From Daphnia carinata (taxonomy: Eukaryota > Arthropoda > Branchiopoda > Diplostraca > Daphniidae), in NCBI RefSeq assembly GCF_022539665.2, contig NC_081331.1:7843534-7907533 (forward strand): a stretch of DNA of 64,000 bases, read 5' to 3'. Positions 1 through 9,186 of this stretch are shown here, piece by piece. Both the position numbers and the translations under genes were made by a program. Each line of letters opens with the position of its first letter. Within the stretch, counting starts at the first letter, position 1. The notes beneath the pieces are model-generated. The model ran no database searches and was not told the DNA's origin. It worked only from the letters and a program-made list of their open reading frames with translations.

Positions 1-1195
1 ACTGACCAACGTCGTCTAAGAAGGGCTTGAAGATTGGATCTGAATAGCAATACTAGATTCTTGCGAAGGGCGTTGATTTCTTCAGCAAAGGCCAATTCCT
101 GTGCACGTTTGATGCATATTATCAGCGACGCTAACATTTCTTCCGGAATTAGCTCGCTGACCATGGGTTTTTCGCAACGTTATTTTGCCCGAGCGTTTTT
201 AGCAAATCTTTGACTCCAGGCTAACACTCGTTGAAGTTTCAACAGACTGGAAAAACGGGTGACGCATCGATCAGTGACGTGGTTTTCATCCTCCGTTTCG
301 ACCCCAGAATACGAATCACGTTTATATCCCATTGTCCAGGTTCCGTAATTTCTTCCCAAGTGTACCATTCTGATGGATTGACATCCCTTGGGTCGATGCC
401 CGACTGCAGAGGTCTGCGGGATTTGACTCTCTAGCAACATGACACCATTGTCATCGACCCGTGTTCCGGGGTATTTTACCGAGTGCGATTGTTGAGGAAA
501 ACTTCAAATCGGCAGTTCTTCGAATGGATCCAACGCAGCACCGTTTGTGAGTCTGTATGGCAGGTTACTTGACGCAGGTCGATTCCCAGCTCGCGATAAT
601 TCGTGAGGGCGATATTGAGACCCTCCACTGCGGCTTGCAGCTCTAAACGTGGTACCGTGATATCTTTCACCGTTGTAACGTGTGTTTTTGACATAACAGA
701 AGACACGTTGACCGAATGGTCCTCGAATACAGTACGGCAGTAGGCTACATCTCCGAAGCCTTTGGAGCTTGCATCCCAATTACATGGAGGTGTTGTTGTG
801 TCCAATGTCTCCGTTGGAATCGGAAGCATCTTGGAACCGAAAGAGACTTCAAATTTTCAAGGTGGCCATAGCAACAATAGAAACGTTGGCCCAATGCTTC
901 AGGTAACGCATCGTCCCAGCCAATCCGTTTCTCATTTGTCCAGATCTTTTAAAGTAAAGACTTCATGAGGAAGATAACGGGTGCTACGAGGCCCAGCGGA
1001 TCGTAGACACTAGAGATAATGCTCAAAAAGACTCTTTTGGTGAAGATCTCGTTGTTCGACGGCTTTCGAGTCTGGAATGTCAACATATCTCTCTCGCTGT
1101 CCCACATCACACCCAGCGTTCTTTCAACGGGGAGTCTTTCCAAGTCTAGGTCCAGAATTGGTGAAGTGAGGCCCAATTCCCGTCACGCTGCTTTC
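1..1195 (-). pseudogene. BEL/Pao retrotransposon pol fragment (RT end, RNase H, start of integrase)
   Basis: Read on the minus strand, the order is the end of a Pao-type reverse transcriptase (949-1176, with the family segment SSVYDPLGLVAPV), an RNase H region (476-829, starting DASSKGFGDVAY and including IPRLELQAA and the CHTDSQTVLRWI stretch), then an integrase N-terminal part near 1-180 (AQELAFAEEINALRK). These segments are characteristic of BEL/Pao rather than Gypsy or Copia. The pieces lie in different frames separated by stops, so this is a dead relic. It runs off the left edge of the window. On its RT side it is cut by the Copia fragment at about 1195-1215, so the rest of RT, the protease and gag are missing here. 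Confidence 0.85.
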
Positions 1196-1199
1196 ACCG

Positions 1200-1795
1200 T
1201 CTTCGCACCTAAATAATGCAACTGTTTTCTTGTTGGTTTCAACATTGTTCCATGCAGAATGAAAGTGCCTATAACTTGGTGGCAAAGTCATGATAATCTT
1301 TCCAATTACTTGTTCTGGTGGCAATGAGATTCCAAGATCGCTTAAATCTGTTGCCATTGTTTCAATTGCAGTTATATGACTTGTAACGTTACCACCTTCT
1401 TTATATTCATATGCATAGAACTTCTGTAACAAGTAGTGCTTATTTTCTTCAGAATTTTGCTCGTGTTGAGATTTCAATCTGGTCCACATTTCATGAGCAG
1501 TTTTGCAATTAATCAGTGATCTTTGTGCCTGTTCTTCAATGGTGGAGACAATGAAGCAACGAGCTGAATTGTCCTTCTTGTTCCACAACATTATTTCTTT
1601 GTCTCGTGCAGCAAGCAGAGATGCATCACTGCCAGCAGGCAAAGGTGCTGGTTTTGTTGACTTACCAAGCACAATATCACACAACTCATGTTGCTCTAGA
1701 ATGAGGGTTATTTGAAACTTCCAAAATGAAAAATTTGTACCGTCAAATTTTGAAACATGAGACACATCTTTTGAAGAAAACACTCCAGTTGCCAT
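1200..1795 (-). pseudogene. Copia-type Gag (UBN2-like), 5' part only
   Basis: An open frame starts at the ATG at 1795 and reads leftwards. It begins with the Copia Gag pattern of a short polar leader, KFDGTNFSFWKFQI, then AHEMWTRLKSQHEQ, and an ITAIETMATDLSDLG / LPPEQVIGKIIMTLP stretch, which is the UBN2/retrotrans_gag_2 family. In about the last 30 codons (left of 1215) the frame runs into antisense-shifted BEL/Pao sequence, so the end of the predicted protein is an artefact of the junction. Only the first ~195 residues are Copia. Protease, integrase, RT and RNase H of this element are absent, so it is non-functional. It lies just downstream of a primer-binding site (1854-1869). Confidence 0.8.
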
Positions 1796-1853
1796 TTTTC
1801 TGTGAATAATATTTCTTAGTAGCTCTGTAGGTTAATTGACAGTACTCAAATGG

Positions 1854-1869
1854 CACTGGGCCCATAACC
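1854..1869 (-). promoter_or_regulatory. Copia primer-binding site (initiator-Met tRNA type)
   Basis: On the minus strand this reads GGTTATGGGCCCAGTG. It matches the PBS type used by Drosophila copia, which pairs with an internal stretch of initiator methionine tRNA. It lies directly after a sequence ending in TGCAACA (an LTR-like end) and about 60 bases before the gag ATG at 1795, which is the expected order. Confidence 0.75.
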
Positions 1870-1914
1870 TGTTGCAGTATTAAATTGAATACTATAATAC
1901 TTCACTTTGCAACA
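1870..1914 (-). repeat. Copia LTR remnant (45 bp)
   Basis: On the minus strand the segment begins TGTTGCA and ends TGCAACA, a perfect 7-base inverted terminus of TG...CA type, and abuts the PBS. 45 bp is far too short for a normal Copia LTR, so it is either internally deleted or only the 3' part of an LTR whose start I cannot see. Confidence 0.45.
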
Positions 1915-2040
1915 ACTGAGTTTTGTATTTCCACGTGATGTTCCCTTTAGGTCACTCACTCATCAAAAAAAAAAATACAGCCACACACGCTTAAAGGAAA
2001 AAGGGATAAAGAGAACACAGTAACATCACTCTAGGTGTTG

Positions 2041-2466
2041 CTAAACGGCAACCTTGAGGTTTGCATAAAACATCGCAATATTGCAATATGGATTTCCATT
2101 TAAATTTACTAAAGGTGTTTTCCAAAAACAATCGGAGTATAAATGAATTGACCATCCATCTGTTCCGACCGTACAGTTCTTTCCTTCGTAAGTAAAGAAG
2201 GGTTGAAATCCACATTTAGTTTCATTTGCCGATATAAAAATTCTTTTTGCTTCGCATTGTTGAAGTGCCTTCGCTTGACCGAAGCCTTGTAGTCTCGTGC
2301 AGATTGGTAAACCTACTGCTGCTGCAGCTAAAATTCCGTTGGTTTGGGCTAAGATAACAGCTTGTGTTCTTTTGATTGCTGATAATTGACAATAAACGTC
2401 CCGAATTTCTTTTGCAAGTTTGTTCTCGTGTTCTGTTTCGATGCTGATTTTATATTTGTCGTGCAT
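2041..2466 (-). pseudogene. G1 envelope-like glycoprotein, C-terminal part
   Basis: A 141-residue open frame with several Cys, a Gly/Ala-rich stretch (NGILAAAAVGLP) and paired Cys further on, ending just before the LTR side. By position it is the last part of the envelope-like gene of G1. It lies in a different frame from the preceding part (2472-2723), so a frameshift or stop separates them. I do not recognise the fusion-protein class. No obvious long membrane anchor is seen in this frame, so it may have been lost or lie in another frame. Confidence 0.55.
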
Positions 2467-2471
2467 TTTAC

Positions 2472-3743
2472 TTATTTCGTATATAATCTTGCCGTTGAAT
2501 TCTTCGATGTTTTTAGGTAGACCGTTCTACAAGTTAATGAATCTTCAGTTTTCTGATCCATTGAAATTATCAGGGACTCTGCTGATGGTAAATTTTGAAT
2601 GTTGTTTTCCTCGATGGCCTGAATTTGACTTTCTTCTGGTGTAGACGTTTTTTCTGTTGTAGCTAATGGGATCATTCTTGCTGTCTGTGTTGAAGACTCC
2701 GGGGTCGTCGAACTTTCTTTCAATGTAGTCGTACTCGGCGTCGTTCATATTGGTTGTCGCGTTGTCGTTGTCGCTGTTTTTATGGATCTTGTCGTAGTTG
2801 GCGTTGTTGTCGTTGACGTAGACTTAGTAGTTGTAGTGGTTGTTGAAGTTGAAGCTACTTTAACAGTTGTCGTAGATCTAGTAGTAATGGTTGGTTTACT
2901 GCTTGTAGACGTGATTATGGGCTTTGTAATTGAGGGGGTTTTGTTGATGTTAATGTCATACTAGGATTGGTTGTAGTTTTATGTTGTCGTGGGCTTGTTG
3001 GCTGCTGTGTTTGTAACTGGCCTAATTGTAGTCGTAGTTTTTACCGTTGTTTTTGTTGTTGTTCCCAATGTTCTTTTTATGGTGGGCTTCGTAGTTGTTG
3101 TGGATTTTTCCGTTGTGGGCGGGACAGGGGGCGTGGCCAATATTTCGTTCTTTTCTGATTGGTTGTTGATTTCTCTTTTCATTAGTGGCGGTAGAGATGG
3201 GAGTGTTTTCCCGTCCAAGAACTGTTGAGCCGCTGAAAGCGTCCGTAGTTGGTGTGGGTTGCGGTATTCGAAGCTAAAATGTGGTTTCCGGCTGGAGCCG
3301 TGACAATGCCCCAGGCTCACTCGACCTACTCTTTGTGTTAAACATTTTCTGTCTGATGAAGGTGAATGTAACCCAGTTCTATCTGTTGCCATGAGCTGTC
3401 CTGTGTGCTCGAATGTGCCCCAGATTGAACTAGTGTTAGCGAATTCCTGAAGGACTAGCATTGTCGTGTTGGCTTTGGTACAGGTGTTGGTGTTGAAAGG
3501 TCTGAAGGTAAAGTGAGATGTATATTCAAAAGTTTGTCCTTTTTCTGTTGCTTTGCTACAGTTGGCTACCGTAGTTTGTGATTGCACTAATGGATCGTTG
3601 CTGCTTACCAGTTTTCTTAGTTCTTCTTGACATCTCGGCCACTCGTCACATTCTTCCAATGTCATTTGTTTGTTTACTCCGTGGTGTGTTAGACACTTTT
3701 CATTCGGTGCTTTCCCATTTTTCAATAATCTCCAGGCAATCAT
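2472..3743 (-). pseudogene. G1 envelope-like glycoprotein, middle part with a Thr-rich mucin-like tract
   Basis: The frame at 2979-3743 begins with a Cys-containing region and then becomes extremely Thr/Lys/Pro-rich (runs such as TTTTKPTIKRTLGTTTKTT). Thr/Ser-rich coding continues in other frames down to about 2472 (SSTTPESSTQTARMIPLATT). This is a mucin-like, probably O-glycosylated stalk if translated. The whole middle is broken by frameshifts. On the plus strand the same bases appear as Val-rich reading frames (2782-3228), which are shadows. Confidence 0.6.
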
Positions 3744-3804
3744 GTCCCAGATTATATTTCCGCTGTCGTGATTAGTTTTTAAAATTCCTCCGAATAGTGG
3801 CGAC

Positions 3805-4218
3805 TTAATCGTGATTGTGATGTGTTGCCTTTCGTTGTTCTTGCTGAATTTCCTGCATTTCTGCTAATGTTGTATCCGGGAAATTTTCTAGGATATCAGG
3901 ATTGGTGTGTACAGTTTCGAAGATCCATTGTTGTTTTGCGTATTCACTTCCTTGTTCTCTGCATTCTGCCAGTTTGATTATTTGGCCCATGCCTAAGGTG
4001 ATGCATAGATACGATTCTTGTGAAATTAATTGATAATTTTGTTCATCGAGAATCCAGCGTGTTGAAAAGTCTGAACAGGTAGCTGCAACTAGACGATCTG
4101 CTTCTGCTTCGCTGATGCAAATATTAGTTTTCTGAAGTCTTATTGTTTGATCTACGATGTATTCGAATTCTGATCTTGATGGCAGTGGGTCACTGTCGTT
4201 TAGACGATAGTGTGCCAT
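3805..4218 (-). pseudogene. G1 envelope-like glycoprotein, internal segment
   Basis: A 137-residue open frame rich in acidic residues and Gln with spaced Cys. It lies between the N-terminal envelope segment and the Thr-rich tract, so it is assigned to the same gene by position. Coding-like sequence also continues up to about 4490 in another frame, where it meets the AT-rich insertion (4497-4960). No enzyme motif is present. Confidence 0.5.
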
Positions 4219-4496
4219 TATCGGTTATTTTCTCCAGGTTTGTAGGTTACGTATATCGTGGCGTTGTGTACTATTAACTGGTCTTTTTCCTTGATTCCAA
4301 TTGCTTGTTGATATCCCATTCTTATTGATCCCCAGGCGTACGAAATGCTGTATAAACGTTTACCAGTGTCTGAAGCCTCGAGAGGAGTGCTCAGCAAAAA
4401 TGTGACTTCTTGCTGAATGGATTGTTTTCGCTTGGATAATTGGAGCTCTCTGTAATCCTTGCACGCTGATGTATCCAGGTGAGTATTCTGTAGACA

Positions 4497-4960
4497 TGTA
4501 CAGTACCCACCAAACGATTAGGTACACCCCTCTTTTTTCAGTGTATTCTTATGGCGCTACGTGTCTCGGGAAAACTTAAATATCTTTTTAACAGTTAGAG
4601 CTAGATTTTTTTTCTTTTTTCCTCTATCAGGAGAAATAACACTCTACAAGTTTTACACACACGAAAAAAATATAGGAGTTACACTTAGGGCGGTAAAGTA
4701 TCGTTCACTTCATTAGGTACACTCAACTAACCCCCATAAACGCCATGTTAAAACCGGCGTTTTCTACAATCGAAATAAAATACTTGGGAACAAGTTAAAA
4801 TTAAGTTTTTTTTTCAAACGACGCGCCGTTTATTACTCTACTTGAAGAAATTTTTTTTTTAAATTATACCAACTGAAAAAAATACATCCCTATATCCCAA
4901 AGTTGAGGTACTCAGAGTTTTTTTTAACAAAATCATGATTTGCGCCGGCGTCATTAGAGG
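4497..4960. other. AT-rich insertion inside the G1 envelope gene
   Basis: Envelope-like coding on the minus strand can be followed on both sides (to about 4490 on the left, from about 4960 on the right), but not through this stretch, which is AT-rich with poly-T runs and stops in all frames. The left edge begins CAGTACCCACC after a TA dinucleotide, as a Tc1/mariner-type end might, and ATTAGGTACAC recurs inside. I could not find a matching inverted end on the right, so class and exact ends are open. Confidence 0.4.
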
Positions 4961-5280
4961 CGCTGGTTATAAGATTTCAAGTACTCCTTGTAGTTTCCGT
5001 TGGAAAAATTAGGTATGTGAGTGGTATACCCACAACTTTGTAACGTTGGTGTGATGTCTCGATCTGGTTTGTTTAGGAACGAAATCTCGATCTGTTGATT
5101 CGTGTCCGCTGCTGGTGTTTTCGTGTTCCGTCATTCTTGGAAGTTCTAAGTATCCGTTTCCTTTAAACAACGTTTATGTCTACGAATTGTTTGTTGTTCT
5201 ATCTCCTCACACAATTGTATTCTGATTCTGGGTGAAGTGTCCTTCTTGCTGGGTGGTATTCAAAAGGTCCGAAAGGGCTT

Positions 5281-5796
5281 TCAATTGGATCGTCTGGTTT
5301 TTCCTGTCGTAGCGTGATTTGTTCTGCTACACAGTTGAGGATGGTATTCTTTTATGGCATACCATTTCCCTTCGCCTGTAGGTTTGGCTGTGAAACTCAG
5401 TCCCGATGGTCCAGTCTGCATGTTGTTATCGCCACACTTTTTGACATTCACCATTTTCCAGCATTCCAGTGGGGTTATTAGTTTAGTTTCTTGTGAATAT
5501 ATTGTGTCAAAGGATCCGATCCAAAATAATCCTGTTATTTTCTTCGTTTTTATCCATTGTTTACATGTCCAACCTTTCCAAGAAGCTGCTGAATTCTGCG
5601 TTGTTTTTAAAGTGTACAAAGTGGGTATTCTCGGTAAGTGTGCTGTATCTGTTTCCTTGTTGTTGCAGTAATATGGTACCTCTATATCTAAAATTCCTCT
5701 GATCTTTACGTTGTTACAGTCACATACGGTCGAATAGATGGGATACGTGGATGGAATGATGGTCAGTAAGTTGATGAATAATAGTATCAGTTGCAT
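5281..5796 (-). pseudogene. G1 envelope-like glycoprotein, N-terminal part with signal peptide
   Basis: The frame starts at a true ATG (5796) with a hydrophobic leader (MQLILLFINLLTIIPS), as expected for a secreted or membrane glycoprotein, followed by a Cys-rich ectodomain with about nine Cys in 150 residues. It directly follows the integrase C-terminal region, the usual env position in a retrovirus-like Gypsy element. The frame stops at 5281, but similar coding continues in the next frame, so a frameshift has broken it. Mosaic glycoprotein capture from an RNA virus is possible, but I cannot name the donor from sequence alone. Confidence 0.6.
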
Positions 5797-6002
5797 CTGT
5801 GAAAAAGAAAATTTGAAGGTTTTTTAGAATCTCGATACTCCTTGGCGTTAAGTTGTATCGTGGATTCGTCATTCTAGTGTATGCAGGTTTGTTTAGTGTG
5901 GGAAAGTCTTTTGTCGTTACTGAATTGTTTTCTTGGTCTTCCTGGTCCTCGTCGTACTGTTTCTTTTTTCGGTTGGTTTGTCGCGTCTGATGTTCCTTCT
6001 GC

Positions 6003-6884
6003 TCATATGTTTCCTGGGACGTAAAGTTTTAGGTGGTTGCCGTGTACTACCGAATTTAGTTTTTCATTGTTGGCGTGTTTAATCTCGTAAGTGAGGTCTG
6101 AGAAACTTCTGGTGATTTTGAATGGTCCATTCCATCTGTTGATGAATTTTCCGGCAGTTGGTGGGGCTTTTAGTAGCACAAAGTCACCGATGTTGTATTT
6201 GACTGCTTTTGCTCCTTCGTCGTAATAATTTTTTTGTTTTGTCTGAGCCCGAAATAGGTGTTCCTTTGCTAGTTGCTTGGCCTTCTTCCATTGATGTGGG
6301 TACATTACACTGGTGTCTTCTTATGTTTCGTACCGTCTATCTATTTTGATGTCATTGGGGAGTATTGCTTGTCTCCCGAAGAATAGGAAGAATGGGCTTT
6401 GTTGCAGTGTCGATTGCTTCGCTGTGTTGTAAGCAAATGTGACGAATGGAAGATATTTGTCCCAATTTTCGGATTCGTCTGTCACATAACAAGCTAACAT
6501 GTCAAATAGGGTCCTGTTGAATCGTTCTACTAATCCGTCCGTTTGGGGATGGTATGCTGTTGTTCTGATTTGTTTGATTTTGAATAATTTGCAGATTTCT
6601 TGGATTAGGCTCGACAGAAAGTTAGTTCCTTGATCTGTGAAGACAACTTCGACGGATCCATATTTGGTAAGAATATCATTAACTAAGACTCTAGCAATTG
6701 TTTGGGCAGTTTGATCTCTCATTGGTACTGTAAAAACGAAACGACTGGCGTAATCTGATAGGACTAAAATATACCGATGTCCGTTTGCGCTTTCTTGAAC
6801 TGGACCAACAATATCCATCGCAAGTCTTTCCCACACCCTTTCGGTTGGGGGCATAGGCTGCCATGGTGCTTTACTTCCTCCCAC
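6003..6884 (-). pseudogene. G1 integrase (core and C-terminal domain)
   Basis: The frame 6321-6884 holds the retroviral-type integrase core: AMDIVGPV with the first Asp, VVFTDQGTNF with the second Asp, and TDGLVERFNRTL with the Glu, so the D,D-E triad is intact. The next frame (6003-6305) has the C-terminal region (RAQTKQKNYYDEGA, then VLLKAPP and WNGPFKI), a GPY/F-like module of Gypsy integrases. A stop lies between them. The zinc-binding N-terminal part (to about 7000) is degraded. Confidence 0.85.
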
Positions 6885-7469
6885 AGCTTTGCGTTTTCCA
6901 CATTTTTAGGCAATTTTTGATGTGTTCTGTTATAATTTGTCGCATGTGTAGAAAGAAGTATTGGTTTTGAAGTCTGGCCACTGTTTTTTCGATTTCTAAA
7001 TATCCTGTGTGATCATGGTTTGCACGTAAAATCCCTGTGATTAACGGTGTAGGGACTACTAATTTTCCTTGCCTATTTGTTAATAGACCTTTTTCGTTGA
7101 TTATAAATTTGCTCTGGAATCTGCTATTTTTACTTTTCTGGTTTCTTCATTAATTTTTGGCAATATTTATCTGCTTGCTGTAGTTCTATCTATCTCTTTT
7201 CTCTTCAAGACCTTTTACTTTCACTTTGAATTTCCCTCTCGAAACTTTCGCTTTCTTTTTGAAGACTTTCTCTTTCTCTCTCAAGGGGTTCTTGTTTCTC
7301 TAATATTTTGATCTTTACTTGTTCCTTTAATCTTTCCTTTTCGAAGACTTTCTAGCTCTCTCATGATCATTTCTTTTTGCCTTGCTAGTGGTTTGGCTAT
7401 GGTTTCTACTCTTGCTAGTGCTGCCCATCTAGCTAATCTTCCTGCGGGTTCTGTCTTGTTCAAGCCATT

Positions 7470-8071
7470 CTAAAGGTCTGTACGATCGGTAAATACGGTG
7501 AATCTGCGTCCGTATAAATATGCCCTAAACACGTCGATTGCGTGGATGATTGCGTAAGCCTCTTTTTCTGTGGTTGACCACTTGGCCTCGCGGTCGTTCA
7601 GATGTTTAGAGCTATACGCTATGACGACTTCCGCGTCGTCTGATTCACGGGGTTCCTGTACGTCGGACACCGCTGAATCCGCTGATTGAGATGTATTTGA
7701 GCCAAGACTGTTCCTATTCCGAATCCTGAAGCATCCGTGTACATGATAAATTCGCGCGTGAAATCTGGATATCCTAAGATAGGCTTAGTTCTGAGACAGT
7801 TCTTGATACAGTCAAAGGCGCCCCTTTGTTCCTCTCCCCATTTCCACTCGACTGATTTTCTCGTTAGCGCTGTCAGTGGGTGGGCTTTATCAGCAAAAGC
7901 CCGGATGAATTTTCTGTAATAGCTAGCCAGACCTAAAAATGAGCTCACTTTATTCACGTTTTTGGGAGCTGGGTATTTAATGATTGCTTCTAGCGTTTTC
8001 GTACTCGGTGTTATTCCTTTTTTCGAAATAATATATCCTAGTAATCTAACTCTTCTTTGAAAAATTCGCAT
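7470..8071 (-). pseudogene. G1 reverse transcriptase thumb/connection and RNase H
   Basis: The frame 7619-8071 contains the Gypsy connection segment (SSFLGLASYYRKFI, then AHPLTALT) followed by IMYTDASGFGIGTVLAQ, the start of RNase H with its first catalytic Asp. The next frame (7470-7670) has the rest (VVIAYSSKHLNDREAKWSTT, then AYLYGRRFTVFTD). The two frames overlap out of phase, so a frameshift splits RNase H. It lies between RT (8175-8621) and integrase. Confidence 0.85.
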
Positions 8072-8099
8072 TTCTTTCTTTTTAACATGAGTCCTGCGT

Positions 8100-8621
8100 C
8101 TTTAAGAAGCTTGAACACTGTTTCCAGATGTGTCACATGTTCTGTTATATTATTACTGAACACTATGATGTCATTCAGATAAACCAATGCGATTTGAACA
8201 ATACTGATTTCAAGATGTTATTCATTGCTCGTTGAAAAGTGCTTGGTGCATCTGTTAATCCAAATGGCATTCTATTAAATTCGTATTGTCCAAATTCACA
8301 GATGAAGGCGGTTTTTTGTTTGTCGCTTTCTTCTATCTCGATTTGCCAGTAGCCGCTTAGTAAGTCCAATGTTGAGAAGTAAACTGATCCGCTCAATGCA
8401 TCAATGGTGTCGTCAATTCTTGGTAATGGCTATTTGTCTTTTACGGTTATTTTGTTTAGTGGCCTATAATCAATACACATACGCATTTCTCCATCTTTTT
8501 TGGGTACCATTACAATTGCTACTGCAAATGGGCTGTGACTTTCTCTAATAATCTTGTTACTCAACATCACTTCAATTTTTGTTTTGACAATAAGTTTTAA
8601 TGCTCCTGGTATCCTACGCAA
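8100..8621 (-). pseudogene. G1 reverse transcriptase with an altered YLDD box
   Basis: The frame 8430-8621 has VMVPKKDGEMRMCIDYRPLN and the next (8175-8396) has FSTLDLLSGYWQIEI, then FNRMPFGLTDAPSTFQRAM, which are standard Gypsy RT blocks. At 8170-8181 (minus) the catalytic box reads YLND instead of YLDD, in a frame shifted from the preceding block. Loss of one of the paired metal-binding Asp residues should abolish polymerase activity. Together with the frame breaks this marks a dead RT. Confidence 0.85.
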
Positions 8622-8647
8622 TCGTTGAGTAATTGGGGCGTTGTATC

Positions 8648-9110
8648 CTATGTTAATGGAATGTTTATATCAGTTGCTAAGCCCAAATCTGATTCCTTTT
8701 CTGCGAATAGGGCCTCGTGTTTTTTCAATAAAATTTCGACTTTAACCCGTATCTCGTCAGAGATGTTGATCGCTTCACTTTCTTGGGTTTGTCTAATTCG
8801 TTTGGATTTCTTGTTATTGTCTGATTCGGAGAAAGATTCTAGGCTGTGGTAATCCGCTTCTGTAAGGTCATTGTTATCGTTATTTTCTGTTGAACGGTCT
8901 GGGAAGAGGGGAATGTGGATGCCTCCTATGCCAAATGTTAGGCTGTAAATTGGGTGTATGTTTTTAACAAGGCTGTGTTCTATCCCAAAATCGTCGTAGT
9001 TGATCTGCCTGTTTCTGGTATTAATTTTTACATTGTTACTCGATAAAAAGTCTAATCCCAAGATGCAGGTTTCGCTTAAGTTTTCCTTGATATAGAAATG
9101 ATGATTAATA
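8648..9110 (-). pseudogene. G1 aspartic protease region (C-terminal half) and linker to RT
   Basis: The frame begins near ILGLDFLSSNNVKIN, the conserved second block of Gypsy retropepsins (ILG-D). The linker to RT (HEALFAEKESDLGLA) follows. The DSGA/DTGA catalytic block expected about 50 residues earlier was not found in frame, so the protease is incomplete or degraded. Confidence 0.65.
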
Positions 9111-9186
9111 ACGTGATTGTGTTAATGATATTTGAAAATTCAAATTTCCAAATTGATTTTTGTGTTTCCCCTGATTGGTCGTGACT

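Noticed and set aside
2782-3228. Val-rich plus-strand frames
   Set aside because: Antisense of the Thr-rich envelope tract.
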